49,311 nt of DNA from a bacterium. Lineage in GTDB: Bacteria > Sumerlaeota > Sumerlaeia > SLMS01 > JAHLLQ01. Both the position numbers and the translations under genes were made by a program. Of the stretch, positions 1 through 9,862 are shown piece by piece (position 1 is the stretch's first letter; every line of letters begins with the position of its first letter). The notes under the pieces were generated by a model that was not told the origin of the DNA, ran no database searches, and saw nothing but the letters and a program-made list of their open reading frames with translations. The stretch lies in assembly GCA_020444065.1 (NCBI GenBank), contig JAHLLQ010000008.1:142138-191448 (forward strand), in the 5' to 3' direction.

Positions 1-134
1 CGTGACTCTGGTCAGAACCGAGAATCAACGAGATTCCAGTTCCCCACCGACTCGAAGGCCAATTCTGAGTCCTTGATGTTATTGGTTTTATTGCCCCAGG
101 CAATCCGGTCCTAGAGGCACTTGGCCCTTAAGTG

Positions 135-166
135 CTGCACCCCTCTCGCAATGGAGAGGGGTGCAG
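135..166 (-). terminator. GC-rich hairpin behind the giant secreted protein gene
   Basis: A perfect 13-bp inverted repeat (CTGCACCCCTCTC / GAGAGGGGTGCAG) with a 6-nt loop starts 30 bp after the stop codon of the minus-strand gene ending at 196. No T-run follows on either strand, so this is a stem-type or Rho-assisted terminator, or an RNA 3'-end stabiliser, rather than a textbook intrinsic terminator. Positions 1-134 beyond it hold nothing I can assign. Confidence 0.6.
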
Positions 167-195
167 TGTTCTTCCAGCAGGTTGCAGGTGATCGC

Positions 196-3100
196 TTATG
201 GTGTCAGATCCGACGCGTCGCGCACGCCGTCTTCGTTCAGGTCCAGGTTATCCAGCGGAACCACCGGTGTTCCGTCGATTCCGATGATATCGCTGATTAG
301 GTCAGCCTGCGTTTGCGGAATGTCGCCGAGCGTGTTCAGAACTTCATTCGTCACGATCACATCTTCGGTGTCGAAGACAATCGAAGCGGTGTTGGCGATG
401 ACCGTGGTCAGGTCGAGAGGCTGATCGGGTTTCGGATTCACGCTGAAGACAACTCGTCCTTCGCCTCGCCCGGTTTCATCGTTCGGAGGAAGGAAGCCGG
501 CAAAGGCGTCCTCCGGCCATTCGCCTGTGGCCGGATCGATCGTGTGGAAGACAAACTGCACACGGCCTGTGGCGCGATCGAGTTCGCCGGTCACGTCGAC
601 CCAGTATTCGGCCGGCACGTCTTCGCGATAGTCGCCGATCACGACGCGTTGGTCGACTGCCTTGGCGTCTTCAACGATCGGAAGCGTCACATCGCCCCAG
701 GCGATTTCGGTCACGCGGAAGGTTGTCCAGTCCAGCGTGTCGGGCAGGTCGTCGACAACAAACACATCCTGTGCGGGCACGGTCGCATCGGACTTGTTCT
801 CGAAGTAGATCGAGTAAACGAGTTTCTCATCCGTCTCAATGATGTGGCGCGCGCCCCAACCATCCGGTCCGACCTTTTCGTTTGGATCGCGCGGCACGAC
901 GGCGCTTCCACCATCGGGGCCGAACGGGCCATGTCCAGGTGGCGCAGGGGTCGGTGGGGGAGAGGGCGGGCACTTGGGCGGGCAACCCTCGTTCTTGCAG
1001 CACTCCGGCGGCGGCGAAGGCAGATTGCGTGAGGCGTCTGCAATATCGTCGGCTGCGCGTTTAGCGGGCTGCGCTTCCGGTGCGGCGGCAGGATACATCG
1101 CAGCCGGCAATGCCGACGGCGAGGACCACACGCTACCGTTCGCGGAGGTCGCGTACTTCAGAATGGAATCGCCGGTCGTGGTCAGGTCGCCGTCTGTGTC
1201 TTCGCTCCACACAGCCAGGAACCCAGTGCCGGTGGCGGCGATGGTGGGAGTCCCACAGAGAGGCGAACGACTGAGTTCCGTCGGCATGGACCACGTCGAT
1301 CCGTTGCCGCCAGAAGCCCACACGATGATTTCACCATCGACCGAGTTCAACCATACGACGGCCATGTTACCGGAGCTATCGATGGCAATGCGGGGCCGAT
1401 CGTTCTGGCCGGGAGGCATGGTGGTCAGCGAAGCGGGGGCGCTCCAGACGCCGGTCGTGCGCTTGGCAATCACGATCGCGGTCTCTTCCTGGGCTGCGAT
1501 GATTTCGGCAACATCGGAGGCTGAAGTGAGTCCGGTCGAATCCGCTCTTGCCCAGACGGCGACCAGGTCGCCGACCCCATCATAGACCATCGACGGGTCG
1601 TTGCTGAAGCTCACGGTCGAATCGGCGCTCGCCTGATTCGATGCTGCGGTTCCGTCGCAGGATGCAATAGTTACCAACGATCCCAGCGCCGTGGCATAGT
1701 TGCCTGTTTCTTTCTTCCAGATGACCTCGGCACCACCGCCGGGCGTGCGCATGGCGACAGCCGGTCCGTCGTGGTACAGATCCGACGCAACGTCGGCGAC
1801 AACCGGCGTGCCTTCATACACACCGTCTGTTCCAACAAATGGATCGATGGTGGTTTCCAAGGTTTCGATTACGGGATAACCCTCTTCGTAGGTGCGCCAG
1901 ATCTCGGTGATCTTCGATCGCGATGCGATTCTCTCATGGCCGACGCGGAAGTCCTCCTTCGAACTGCAACGCCCACCCATCTTCTTCGTGAACTTCTTGT
2001 TCACGATCCCACGGAATACGGAGATCGTTCCGTAGATCGTCAGGCAGAGTTGATCAGCGCTGGCGCCAGGTTTGGGTCCGCCGAACGTATAGGAGACGGC
2101 GCCAGTGATATCGAATCCCGCGCCAAGATCCGTAGCGCCCAGATAGTCGGTGAAGTTCGCTTTACCACCGCTGTTGAGAGCGAGTTCTGCCGATCCGTAG
2201 TGCGGCCATGAGCCAGGCTGGTTGGCAAACCAACCGAGCTTGCCGCCCAGGCTGCCTCCGGCTGTTATTGCAGGCGTCAGCGTTCCGACCGGAATGCCGC
2301 CGATCAGCACCGGGATGGGTGTATCTACGGTTCCCTGCAGGATACCATTCATGGCAATCGTCGTGCTCTTCTTCATGTAGTAGCACTGGGGCTTCTTCAG
2401 GTAGTAGCTGGTTGTTCCGGTGACGTTGCCGCCGATGTCGAGCTTGCCGCCGAGCGTCACCTTCAACTCTGCGGTCAAGGAATCGGAGAAGCCTTTGCAG
2501 CTCGGTGCGTCGCGACAGGCCTGACCGGACGCGCCGAGGGCGAATTTCTTGCCGATTGTCTTATCAGCCGGCGGAGGCACGGGCAGGTCGATTCCGAACT
2601 CCCAACTGTCGCACACGGTGTCCGGCGTAGGAAGCAGCACAGGTTCCGTCAGCGTTGGTGTGGACGACGGCCAACTTCCTGCGGAGTTCACATCGATGGC
2701 AGCGAAGTAGAGGTCGCTGTCGTCCTCGACAGTCCCCGTTGTGTTGCGCTGCAGCCAGAAAACCATAACGATGCCGGAATCATCGACGACAACTTCGGGC
2801 AGCGTATCCTCGTTCGCGTCGGAGGTCAGTTGCACTGGCGTTGTCCACAGCAGATTGCCGGTGTCAACCTTGCCGACCGACCAGTAGATCGTGGCCGCTT
2901 CTGCCTCTCCGGGGATGGATTGCCAGACCGCCACGTAACCGGGTTCGCCGACGCCGAAGAGTTCTTCGTGCCAGGCCACGGAAACGGCTTGGCCATTTGC
3001 GTCGGCCAGATCCGCAGCCGTGGTCCACGCGCCGCCAGACCACTGGGCTGTTCTAAGTGTTCCGCCGTGTTCCCAGGCCAGAAGTACCTCGCCGCCAGAC

Positions 3101-6100
3101 GCGGCAACGAGGTCCGGATTGAGATCCTGGGCGACATTGTCGGCCACGTCGGGGGCAGCCGCCAGCGGCCACGCCACCAGGTCCAGGCCGTTGATATCCG
3201 ACTGGCCGATGATTTCAATCTGGGGATAGGGATCGAGACCGTAGCCGTCGACGCTGATCAGGTACGTTGTATCCGTTAACTCTGGAATCACATACCGGCC
3301 TTTTGAATCGGTGATCCCGACGGCGAAGAGAGATTCATCTTCGGACAATGCCGTTACGGCGACGCCGGATTTCGCAGCGCCGGTCTGGCCGTCCGTTACG
3401 ACGCCGGAGATGGCAGCGACATCGAGGCCGGCCTCTGCGCGAATTTCGAGATCCAGGAGTTTGTGGATGGCATGCGTTTCCTGTCCGCGGGCCTGGAGAC
3501 GTGCAGCGTTCTGGTACAAGACAGCTCGCAGTTCCGCCCACGTGGAACCCAGCCGGGTCTTTAGCCCCGGCCAGACGGCGTCCCATTCGACGAGCGTCAG
3601 GTAGGCGGGTCGCATCGTGTCCTTGTAGGTCTCCAGATCCAACGCACCCGTATCGGCGGCATACCAGGACCAATCGAAGGAGTAGTGCTTTTCTCCGTCC
3701 ACGCGATAGGAGATCGGGATTCGATTCGTTTCCCCCGGCGGGAGAATGGAAGCCGGTGAGGTACTGCTCGTCGCCAGCAGATGAATATCGCCGCGAACGA
3801 ACTCGTCCGCGCTGCTCAGGCGCCACTCCACATCATCCGTGTTTTGAATCGTCACCCACGGGGCATCCATGTCGGAGTCGCCGGTGTTCTCGTAGATCAG
3901 GTACATCGTTGCCGTGCGGTTGGGACGGATGAACGGATTCACGTCGAGCCACAACTCGAGGTTCGGCCCAACGCCCGGTTCGATAGTGAATGCCTGGGCC
4001 ATAACCTGCTCTTCGCTATCCGGCCAGATCACGGCCACATCCGTGGGACCCGTGGCCAATCCTGACAGATCCATCGGAACGATCAGTTCTGAGGAAGACT
4101 GGGCGCTCGGTGCAAAGGACCCAAGCGCCGTTGCACCGCTGCGGAGTTCGACTTGCATCGCGCCCTCAAAACCCGCGCCGATCACATGTTGCGTAGTCGT
4201 ACCGGCGTTACCGCCGGAGACAATCGTCACATGAGTCGCGCGACGGGCAACATCCTCGCAGGAAATGTTGAATCGTCCTGCCGGGGCAGGATCGTTTTCC
4301 ATATCCTCGTATAGGACCGTGAAGACATAGGCGCCGGCGATCGGTTCCGGAATGACGAACTCGAAGCCGCCGTTGTTCGCTGCACCCTCCCAATCGTGAG
4401 AGGCTTCCGTCGGGGCTAGTCCACGCCGTCCCCAAAGCTGCCAGGTGCCCGTGCCTTCCAGTGGATCGACTCGCACGAGCACATTCTGCGCTTCGCCGTC
4501 GGCCAGATTGAGTTGGAAGTCAGCGAAGTCGAGGCTATCAACCGTCGCCTCGATCGCCTCGCCGAGTGTGATCTCCGTTCCCGCGCGGGCGACTGCCCCG
4601 TCAGGCGAAATGGCCCACGGATACACGAGGATGCCGTTGCCGATGGACATGCCCTGGCCCTGCGGGTTGATTGAGTAGTGATTCGGCCCAGTCGGATGGC
4701 CCCACCAGTGGAACCGCGCATCGACGACAGTGTTCGGTGTGCTATTCATCATCGACGTCTTGCCGTTGTAGAGTTGGTTGTTTACCAGGGTCGGTTGGGC
4801 GTCGCTGTGGATTCGAATGCCACCCAGGCCGTCGTGCAACATGCAATTGCGCACGAAGACATCCGACGAGCCAATCAGAAGCATCGCGTCGTAGTACCAG
4901 GGCTGGCCGCCGCCCCAGGCGAGCTCGCAAGATTCGAGGTGGCCGGATGATCCCGGTGCGAAATCAATATTCCACCACTCTCCCTCGCTGGGGGGATCGT
5001 CGAAGGGGATGAATCGAATTGGTTGAGCGGCAGTTCCTCGAGCCTCCAGGCGTCCGGCCGCCTGTACCGCAAGGGAGTTGCCATTGCAGAGCAGAGTCAC
5101 TCCCGGGTCGATCGTCAGAGTTGTGCTGGTGGCAACGATGCTGTTGCCGCGCATCTCGTAGGGCAAGCCACAGCGCGAGATGCGAACGTCCTGTGTAAGC
5201 GTCTTGCCCTCCACCCAGACAACGTCGCGGGCCGTGTTTTCTGCAGACAGTCCCCGCATGCTCGGTTGCATGTCCAGCGTCTCCAGCTTGAAGGCGGTGC
5301 CGCCCGTGTCGCTGATGTCGACATTTTCGATCGTCGGCGAAATCCCGATACCATTCAGGTTCACGCCATCGCGTCCCAAGAAACGGAATCGGCTGTTGCG
5401 CAACGTCACATCGGAGCTTTGGATTCGAATTGCCGGGTTGTACTGGGCCCCGTACTCGAAGAGGCAGTGCTCGAACGATGCAATGCCGCCCGCAGCGACT
5501 AGAATGGAATCCCAATCGCCACGATTTGGCGTCTCTGTCAGGTAGCTCGTAAAGACGATCGGATCCTGCTCCGTTCCGTTCGCCACCAGGGTTCCACCGT
5601 CCTGCACGGTCATGACCAGGTGAGACGTGGAGCCGGTCGGGCCGAAGCGCACCTCAAGGCCCGGGCCGATTGTCAGGCTGGCCCCGGGAGTGACTACTGG
5701 GGAGTAATCGAGTCGAACGATTCCCAGCGAAGAATCCCACACGATATCGCGCGTCAACGGCTTCTCCGGCCGCGCGAGAATGTGTACGCCATCCGTACCG
5801 TTTTGCTGGAACGTCAGATTCTCGTAAAACGGCGCCATATCGATGGAGCCCTGCTTGATGGCGTAGTCGCCGTTCTGCACAAACGTTGCCGTCTGAACGC
5901 GGGGCGCCTGATGGCGATCTTCCAGCACCAGGCCATTGAGGCTATTGCTGGTGAACGTGACGTCAGACAGCACAGGGCTGATGCCTTCACCGAGGACTGT
6001 CACGCCGGAGTTGCTCGAGAAGCCGAATTCGCAGTGATCGATGTCCACAGAGGAACTGGAGATTTTCACCATTCCGCCGCCGTGCATCATGGTGCAGTGG

Positions 6101-7575
6101 GAAAGCACCGCCGACGCGCCGGCTGCGATATTGAAGGTGTTCCAGTCGCCGCGGCTCTGCTGCTCATTCGCGGAGACCATCGTAATTGGCAACAGCTCCG
6201 TCCCTGCGGCGGTGAACGTCCCACCGGCTTGCACATTCCAACTCAACCGACTTGTAGATCCATTGCCGCCCATCAGAATATTCACGCCCGGCTCGATCGT
6301 GAAGGAGGCGCCATCGGAAACGAAGACGTCTCCGCTTCCGTTGAAGTAGTAAGGAACGCCGCACTCGGTCAGCGTCGTCGCTCCCGTGATCGTTCCATTC
6401 TTGATCTGAATCGCGTTTCGTCCGTTGTTTGTGAGTGTGATGTCCCGATAGACGGGCGACATATCGATGGTGCTTTGCCAGATTGGCATGGTGGGACAAT
6501 CTTGCACCGTGACGCGCTCGAAGCTGGGCGTGATCATTGCCGCTTCCAGCGTGATTCCGTCCGATGAGGAATGCTGGAATACACAGTCGGAGACTTGCAG
6601 ATTCGATGTACTGACGATCATCAGGCGATAGCCTGCGCCGCCGTATTCGACCGTGCAGTGCTGCAGTTGGCCAGTTGACCCGGCATTGAAGTCGATCCGG
6701 TTCCAGTATCCCGGTGTCGGTGTTTCTTCCGCAGATGTAATGAGGATCGGATCCAGTTCCGTCCCCAGGGCCGTGAGTGTTCCGCCAGACTGAATGTGCC
6801 AACTCAGCCGACTGGTGTATCCCGAGCCGCCCATGTAAACCACGACGCCCGGATCGATCGTCAGAGAACCGCCATCCTGAACATACAGGTCGCCGCCCGA
6901 CTCAAAAAGATAGGGCAGTCCGCAATCGAGAAGCTGCGCCGTCCCTGCGATGTTCCCACTCCGCACCAGAATCCGATCCTGAGCGTTGCTGCTCGCGGAT
7001 AGATTCGCGTACGCCGGGACCATGTCGGGTGTATTCTGATAGATGGCGCTTTCGACGCTCGATGTGATCGAGACGTTCTCGATCACCGGAGCGATTCCCG
7101 CGACATCCAGAAAGATCCCATCGCGCAGGCTCTGATTAATGGAGCAGTTCCGGATGGTTACGCCCGAGGACATGACTTTGAGCGCTCCATCCGTTTCCCC
7201 GCCGCGATTGAAGGTGCAATACTCGAACAGCACCGTCGAGCCAGTCGCCGCTTCGATGCGGCTCCAGTTCGTATCCGGCGTCGAGTTCTCGAATGTAATG
7301 GGGGAGCCGGAGGTTCCTTGGGCTGTCAGAGTTCCTCCGTTTTCCACCGTGAACCCTCGGTAGCGATTGATCTGAACGACGACACCGGGATCAATCGTGA
7401 GTGTCACTCCGGAGGGAACCGTCACCCATTCCGTGATGGCGACCGGACTATCCGCTGTTGTCCAGTGTGTGTCCGTGAGTAACGTCTGGGCGCGACCGAT
7501 CGCACAAATGGCCACTGTCAGACCCAACAGGCAAAGAACACGGGCGTACGCCCGTCCTTCCAAAGAGCGAATCAT
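196..7575 (-). CDS. Giant secreted multidomain beta-helix protein with C-terminal EF-hand/dockerin-like motif
   Basis: A 2459-residue exported protein. The start at 7575 is chosen because AGGAGG lies just upstream; an in-frame ATG 11 codons earlier lacks this. A signal peptide ends near IGRAQ. Five parallel-beta-helix modules follow, each opening with an LTIDPGV-like strand and then a GGTLTAxGT strand, at about residues 58, 237, 425, 633 and 819; the last closes with a WWGHPTGP motif. A carboxypeptidase-regulatory-like (transthyretin-type) domain lies at about 1390-1455. Sialidase/propeller-like strands surround a Cys-containing beta-rich insert, and a Pro/Cys-rich linker leads to a DUF11-like 'DPNEK...YSIYFEN' domain from about 2229. 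The extreme C-terminus carries a perfect Ca-binding loop, DLNEDGVRDASD. Substrate and role are unknown; a surface adhesin or polysaccharide-binding role is inference. A single EF loop is half of a normal dockerin. Confidence 0.9.
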   Translation of the reverse strand: MIRSLEGRAYARVLCLLGLTVAICAIGRAQTLLTDTHWTTADSPVAITEWVTVPSGVTLTIDPGVVVQINRYRGFTVENGGTLTAQGTSGSPITFENSTPDTNWSRIEAATGSTVLFEYCTFNRGGETDGALKVMSSGVTIRNCSINQSLRDGIFLDVAGIAPVIENVSITSSVESAIYQNTPDMVPAYANLSASSNAQDRILVRSGNIAGTAQLLDCGLPYLFESGGDLYVQDGGSLTIDPGVVVYMGGSGYTSRLSWHIQSGGTLTALGTELDPILITSAEETPTPGYWNRIDFNAGSTGQLQHCTVEYGGAGYRLMIVSTSNLQVSDCVFQHSSSDGITLEAAMITPSFERVTVQDCPTMPIWQSTIDMSPVYRDITLTNNGRNAIQIKNGTITGATTLTECGVPYYFNGSGDVFVSDGASFTIEPGVNILMGGNGSTSRLSWNVQAGGTFTAAGTELLPITMVSANEQQSRGDWNTFNIAAGASAVLSHCTMMHGGGMVKISSSSVDIDHCEFGFSSNSGVTVLGEGISPVLSDVTFTSNSLNGLVLEDRHQAPRVQTATFVQNGDYAIKQGSIDMAPFYENLTFQQNGTDGVHILARPEKPLTRDIVWDSSLGIVRLDYSPVVTPGASLTIGPGLEVRFGPTGSTSHLVMTVQDGGTLVANGTEQDPIVFTSYLTETPNRGDWDSILVAAGGIASFEHCLFEYGAQYNPAIRIQSSDVTLRNSRFRFLGRDGVNLNGIGISPTIENVDISDTGGTAFKLETLDMQPSMRGLSAENTARDVVWVEGKTLTQDVRISRCGLPYEMRGNSIVATSTTLTIDPGVTLLCNGNSLAVQAAGRLEARGTAAQPIRFIPFDDPPSEGEWWNIDFAPGSSGHLESCELAWGGGQPWYYDAMLLIGSSDVFVRNCMLHDGLGGIRIHSDAQPTLVNNQLYNGKTSMMNSTPNTVVDARFHWWGHPTGPNHYSINPQGQGMSIGNGILVYPWAISPDGAVARAGTEITLGEAIEATVDSLDFADFQLNLADGEAQNVLVRVDPLEGTGTWQLWGRRGLAPTEASHDWEGAANNGGFEFVIPEPIAGAYVFTVLYEDMENDPAPAGRFNISCEDVARRATHVTIVSGGNAGTTTQHVIGAGFEGAMQVELRSGATALGSFAPSAQSSSELIVPMDLSGLATGPTDVAVIWPDSEEQVMAQAFTIEPGVGPNLELWLDVNPFIRPNRTATMYLIYENTGDSDMDAPWVTIQNTDDVEWRLSSADEFVRGDIHLLATSSTSPASILPPGETNRIPISYRVDGEKHYSFDWSWYAADTGALDLETYKDTMRPAYLTLVEWDAVWPGLKTRLGSTWAELRAVLYQNAARLQARGQETHAIHKLLDLEIRAEAGLDVAAISGVVTDGQTGAAKSGVAVTALSEDESLFAVGITDSKGRYVIPELTDTTYLISVDGYGLDPYPQIEIIGQSDINGLDLVAWPLAAAPDVADNVAQDLNPDLVAASGGEVLLAWEHGGTLRTAQWSGGAWTTAADLADANGQAVSVAWHEELFGVGEPGYVAVWQSIPGEAEAATIYWSVGKVDTGNLLWTTPVQLTSDANEDTLPEVVVDDSGIVMVFWLQRNTTGTVEDDSDLYFAAIDVNSAGSWPSSTPTLTEPVLLPTPDTVCDSWEFGIDLPVPPPADKTIGKKFALGASGQACRDAPSCKGFSDSLTAELKVTLGGKLDIGGNVTGTTSYYLKKPQCYYMKKSTTIAMNGILQGTVDTPIPVLIGGIPVGTLTPAITAGGSLGGKLGWFANQPGSWPHYGSAELALNSGGKANFTDYLGATDLGAGFDITGAVSYTFGGPKPGASADQLCLTIYGTISVFRGIVNKKFTKKMGGRCSSKEDFRVGHERIASRSKITEIWRTYEEGYPVIETLETTIDPFVGTDGVYEGTPVVADVASDLYHDGPAVAMRTPGGGAEVIWKKETGNYATALGSLVTIASCDGTAASNQASADSTVSFSNDPSMVYDGVGDLVAVWARADSTGLTSASDVAEIIAAQEETAIVIAKRTTGVWSAPASLTTMPPGQNDRPRIAIDSSGNMAVVWLNSVDGEIIVWASGGNGSTWSMPTELSRSPLCGTPTIAATGTGFLAVWSEDTDGDLTTTGDSILKYATSANGSVWSSPSALPAAMYPAAAPEAQPAKRAADDIADASRNLPSPPPECCKNEGCPPKCPPSPPPTPAPPGHGPFGPDGGSAVVPRDPNEKVGPDGWGARHIIETDEKLVYSIYFENKSDATVPAQDVFVVDDLPDTLDWTTFRVTEIAWGDVTLPIVEDAKAVDQRVVIGDYREDVPAEYWVDVTGELDRATGRVQFVFHTIDPATGEWPEDAFAGFLPPNDETGRGEGRVVFSVNPKPDQPLDLTTVIANTASIVFDTEDVIVTNEVLNTLGDIPQTQADLISDIIGIDGTPVVPLDNLDLNEDGVRDASDLTP

Positions 7576-7765
7576 CTCCCTCCTCCTTCTGGAGCCCTCG
7601 AATGACACTCGAGCATTGTTAAAGCGATATAATTAGGGTAGCGATCGCACGCCATGCTATTGGGTGTCAATTGCCAAGGAAGAAGGCACAATGTTCTCCC
7701 GCGAGCTCTGTTTCGCAGGGCGCTCCTGTGCTCGCCGAGACCATGCACAAGTTGCTTGGATTGAA

Positions 7766-7842
7766 TGGCACGCCCGACAGGATTCGAACCTGTGACCTGC
7801 GGATTAGAAGTCCGCTGCTCTATCCAACTGAGCTACGGGCGC
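7766..7842 (-). tRNA. tRNA-Arg (anticodon TCT)
   Basis: A 77-nt cloverleaf. The acceptor GCGCCCG pairs with CGGGCGT (one G-U), the D-arm contains AGCTCAGTTGGATAGAGC, the anticodon stem-loop GCGGACTTCTAATCCGC carries TCT (reads AGA), and the T-arm is CAGGTTCGAATCCTG. The CCA end is encoded. No integrase gene or duplicated tRNA 3' end is visible nearby, so it is not evidently an attachment site. The flanks at 7576-7765 and 7843-8095 show no gene I can support. Confidence 0.98.
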
Positions 7843-8095
7843 GCATAGGATGGCTGCGTGTCGCAGCCGCGGGACATTCGTGCGGGATGGGGCGGGGAAA
7901 TCAACGGCAAATTGCGGCGGATGCGTCTCGCGCACTTCCCTCTTGAAGACAGCGGTCGTCTGTATCGCTCCACGCTCCGGGGAGCGCTCCCCCCAATAGG
8001 CGTTGACAGAGATTCGGGTGTCGGGGCCAATCGGGGCCTCAAACGTGTCCAACGAGCTACTTCGGGCCAAGACTTCGCGCAACTTGGGGTGACAA

Positions 8096-8779
8096 GTGTC
8101 TATTGTACGTCGAATTCTGACCGGTGGGGGAGACAGAAAGACGCGTCTCCACACAGAGCAAAACGAACTGATTGGAATGGGCGGATTCCTGCTCGATATC
8201 CCCGGCGCGGCCTTCATCAAGGCTCGCACCATGATTACGGGCAAGCGCCCCACCCTGCCTTGGTGGCCGACGCGGGTGATCCCTGTCGTGGATGCTCATC
8301 TCAACTCCGAGTCAGATGTTGTGGAATTTGGCTCCGGCAGCTCCACCATCTGGCTCGCTCGCCGCTCCCGTTCCGTTTATTCAATGGAAGACAATCCCAA
8401 GTGGGCGCAGATCACAACCGATCGCCTGAGTGAGTGCGGGCTGTCGAATGCGACCGTGACGTTCGCCGAAGGCGAAGCGTTCTCGTCGATTCCCGAGGAC
8501 AAGGGACCTTTCGATCTGGCCGTCGTCGACGGTAGCTATCGCTGGAAGTGCGTCGAAACCGTTCTGCCGCGCATGAAGAGCGGCGGCATCATCTACCTGG
8601 ACAACGCGGATGCGGACAAGGATCGGCAGCTCTATCCCGACAAGTCCATGGTGCGAGAAGCGCAGGCTCTGATGGAGGCCTACGCGAAAGAGAATCCCAA
8701 GGCGCGCCTCGTCAAGCTGCGCAGCCTCGCCCACGGCGAACTGGCCGCCACCGAAGGTTGGCTGCTCTACATGCCCTGA
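8096..8779 (+). CDS. Class I SAM-dependent methyltransferase-like protein
   Basis: A 227-residue protein starting at a GTG with a G-rich sequence (GGGGTG) upstream. The Rossmann core shows motif I VVEFGSGSS (about 75-83), an acidic residue ending strand 2 (MEDN, about 97-100), a motif like FDLAVVDGSY at about 139-148, and a following 'GGIIYLDNAD' strand. This is the usual fold of SAM methyltransferases. The substrate cannot be read from sequence; the nearest style is FkbM or catechol-O-methyltransferase-like small enzymes. There is no signal peptide, so it is probably cytoplasmic. It is monocistronic, convergent with panB, with a shared hairpin between them. Confidence 0.75.
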   Translation: MSIVRRILTGGGDRKTRLHTEQNELIGMGGFLLDIPGAAFIKARTMITGKRPTLPWWPTRVIPVVDAHLNSESDVVEFGSGSSTIWLARRSRSVYSMEDNPKWAQITTDRLSECGLSNATVTFAEGEAFSSIPEDKGPFDLAVVDGSYRWKCVETVLPRMKSGGIIYLDNADADKDRQLYPDKSMVREAQALMEAYAKENPKARLVKLRSLAHGELAATEGWLLYMP

Positions 8780-8806
8780 CTCAGTCACATTGCAATGAAG
8801 TCAGCC

Positions 8807-8831
8807 GAGCCCCCCAACGTTTGGGGGGCTC
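8807..8831. terminator. Shared hairpin between convergent methyltransferase and panB genes
   Basis: A perfect 11-bp inverted repeat GAGCCCCCCAA / TTGGGGGGCTC with a 3-nt CGT loop, 27 bp after the methyltransferase stop and 5 bp after the panB stop. It is flanked by only short T or A stretches. The position suits bidirectional termination. Confidence 0.7.
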
Positions 8832-8836
8832 TTGAT

Positions 8837-9700
8837 TTACTCGTAGGTGTGCTCATCCCCGGGGAATGTGCGTTCTCGCACATCGCGGGCGTACTTGCGG
8901 ATGCCGCGCAGCATGCCGGCCTTGGCATCCGCGTACTTGCGGACGAATGACGGTGGCTTCTGGGTGAATCCCAGCATATCGTGCAGCACCAGCACCTGGC
9001 CGTCGCAGACGTTGCCCGCGCCGATGCCGATCGTCGGTACCGTCAGTTCCTGGCTGATCCGATGCGCCAACTGCTTAGGTACGCATTCAAGCACCAGCGA
9101 GAACACGCCGGCTTCCTGCTGCCGCTGTGCCATCGCCAGCAGGCGCTCTGCGTCCCGCTCGGCGCGGCCCTGGACACGATAGCCGGACAGCGCATGGACT
9201 GACTGCGGGACCAGCCCGATATGTCCCATCACGGGGATGCCGGCGTCGACAATCGCCCGGATTTTCGTCAGAACCGAATCGCTGTGTCCTTCGAGCTTCA
9301 CTGCCTGCGCGCCGCCTTCCTGCATCAGGCGCCCGGCATTGCGCACGGCGTCTTCCGCGCTGGCCTGGAAGCTCATGAACGGCATGTCGGCAACGACAAG
9401 CGGCCGCGCCGCCCCACGGCACACTGCCGCCGTGTGCATCACCATCATATCCATCGTCACTGGCAGCGTCGTATCGAACCCATGCACCACCATTCCCAAC
9501 GTATCTCCCACCAGGATCAGATCGACGCCACCGTGGTCGGCGATCTGGGCCGTGGGATAGTCGTAAGCCGTGATCATGACGATCGGGCGGCCTGACAGCT
9601 TCATCTCTGCAAGGTGAGAAATCCGAACCTTCTTCGCGACTCCCTTGGGAGGCGGCGGAGGAACCGCCGGCTTCACCTCGGGGACTTCCATTTTGGACAT
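8837..9700 (-). CDS. panB: 3-methyl-2-oxobutanoate hydroxymethyltransferase (ketopantoate hydroxymethyltransferase)
   Basis: 287 residues. The enzyme transfers the one-carbon unit of 5,10-methylene-tetrahydrofolate to alpha-ketoisovalerate, giving ketopantoate, the first committed step of pantothenate and CoA synthesis, in the cytosol. The (beta/alpha)8 family signatures are all present: VGDTLGM (metal ligand D66), VADMPF (D105), VKLEG (K135, E137), VPQSVHALSGYRVQGR, and LVLECVP with the catalytic Glu at about 205. An N-terminal Pro-rich extension of about 22 residues (PAVPPPPPKG) precedes the core and is unusual. GGAG lies 9 nt before the ATG. No other pan gene is adjacent. Confidence 0.97.
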   Translation of the reverse strand: MSKMEVPEVKPAVPPPPPKGVAKKVRISHLAEMKLSGRPIVMITAYDYPTAQIADHGGVDLILVGDTLGMVVHGFDTTLPVTMDMMVMHTAAVCRGAARPLVVADMPFMSFQASAEDAVRNAGRLMQEGGAQAVKLEGHSDSVLTKIRAIVDAGIPVMGHIGLVPQSVHALSGYRVQGRAERDAERLLAMAQRQQEAGVFSLVLECVPKQLAHRISQELTVPTIGIGAGNVCDGQVLVLHDMLGFTQKPPSFVRKYADAKAGMLRGIRKYARDVRERTFPGDEHTYE

Positions 9701-9862
9701 TGCCAGTCTCCTTACTCAATCCACTGGCTACATATTACCACTCCGCTCGGACGGGGGGCAAGGGACAGCTTTCCCGCTGGACGCCGGAAAAGCCCCTGTC
9801 ATAACCTCCGTATTTGCTGGCCGCCACGGCTGTCGGCTCGAATTTGACGGTTGGAGAACCTG

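Noticed and set aside
7766-7842. tRNA-Arg as an integration site for a mobile island
   Set aside because: No integrase, no direct repeat of the tRNA 3' end and ordinary genes on both sides.
7671-7946. A 91-codon open frame across the tRNA-Arg gene
   Set aside because: It reads through the tRNA on the opposite strand; its 'GTPDRIRTCDLRIRSPLLYPTELRA' type text is the well-known false translation of a tRNA.
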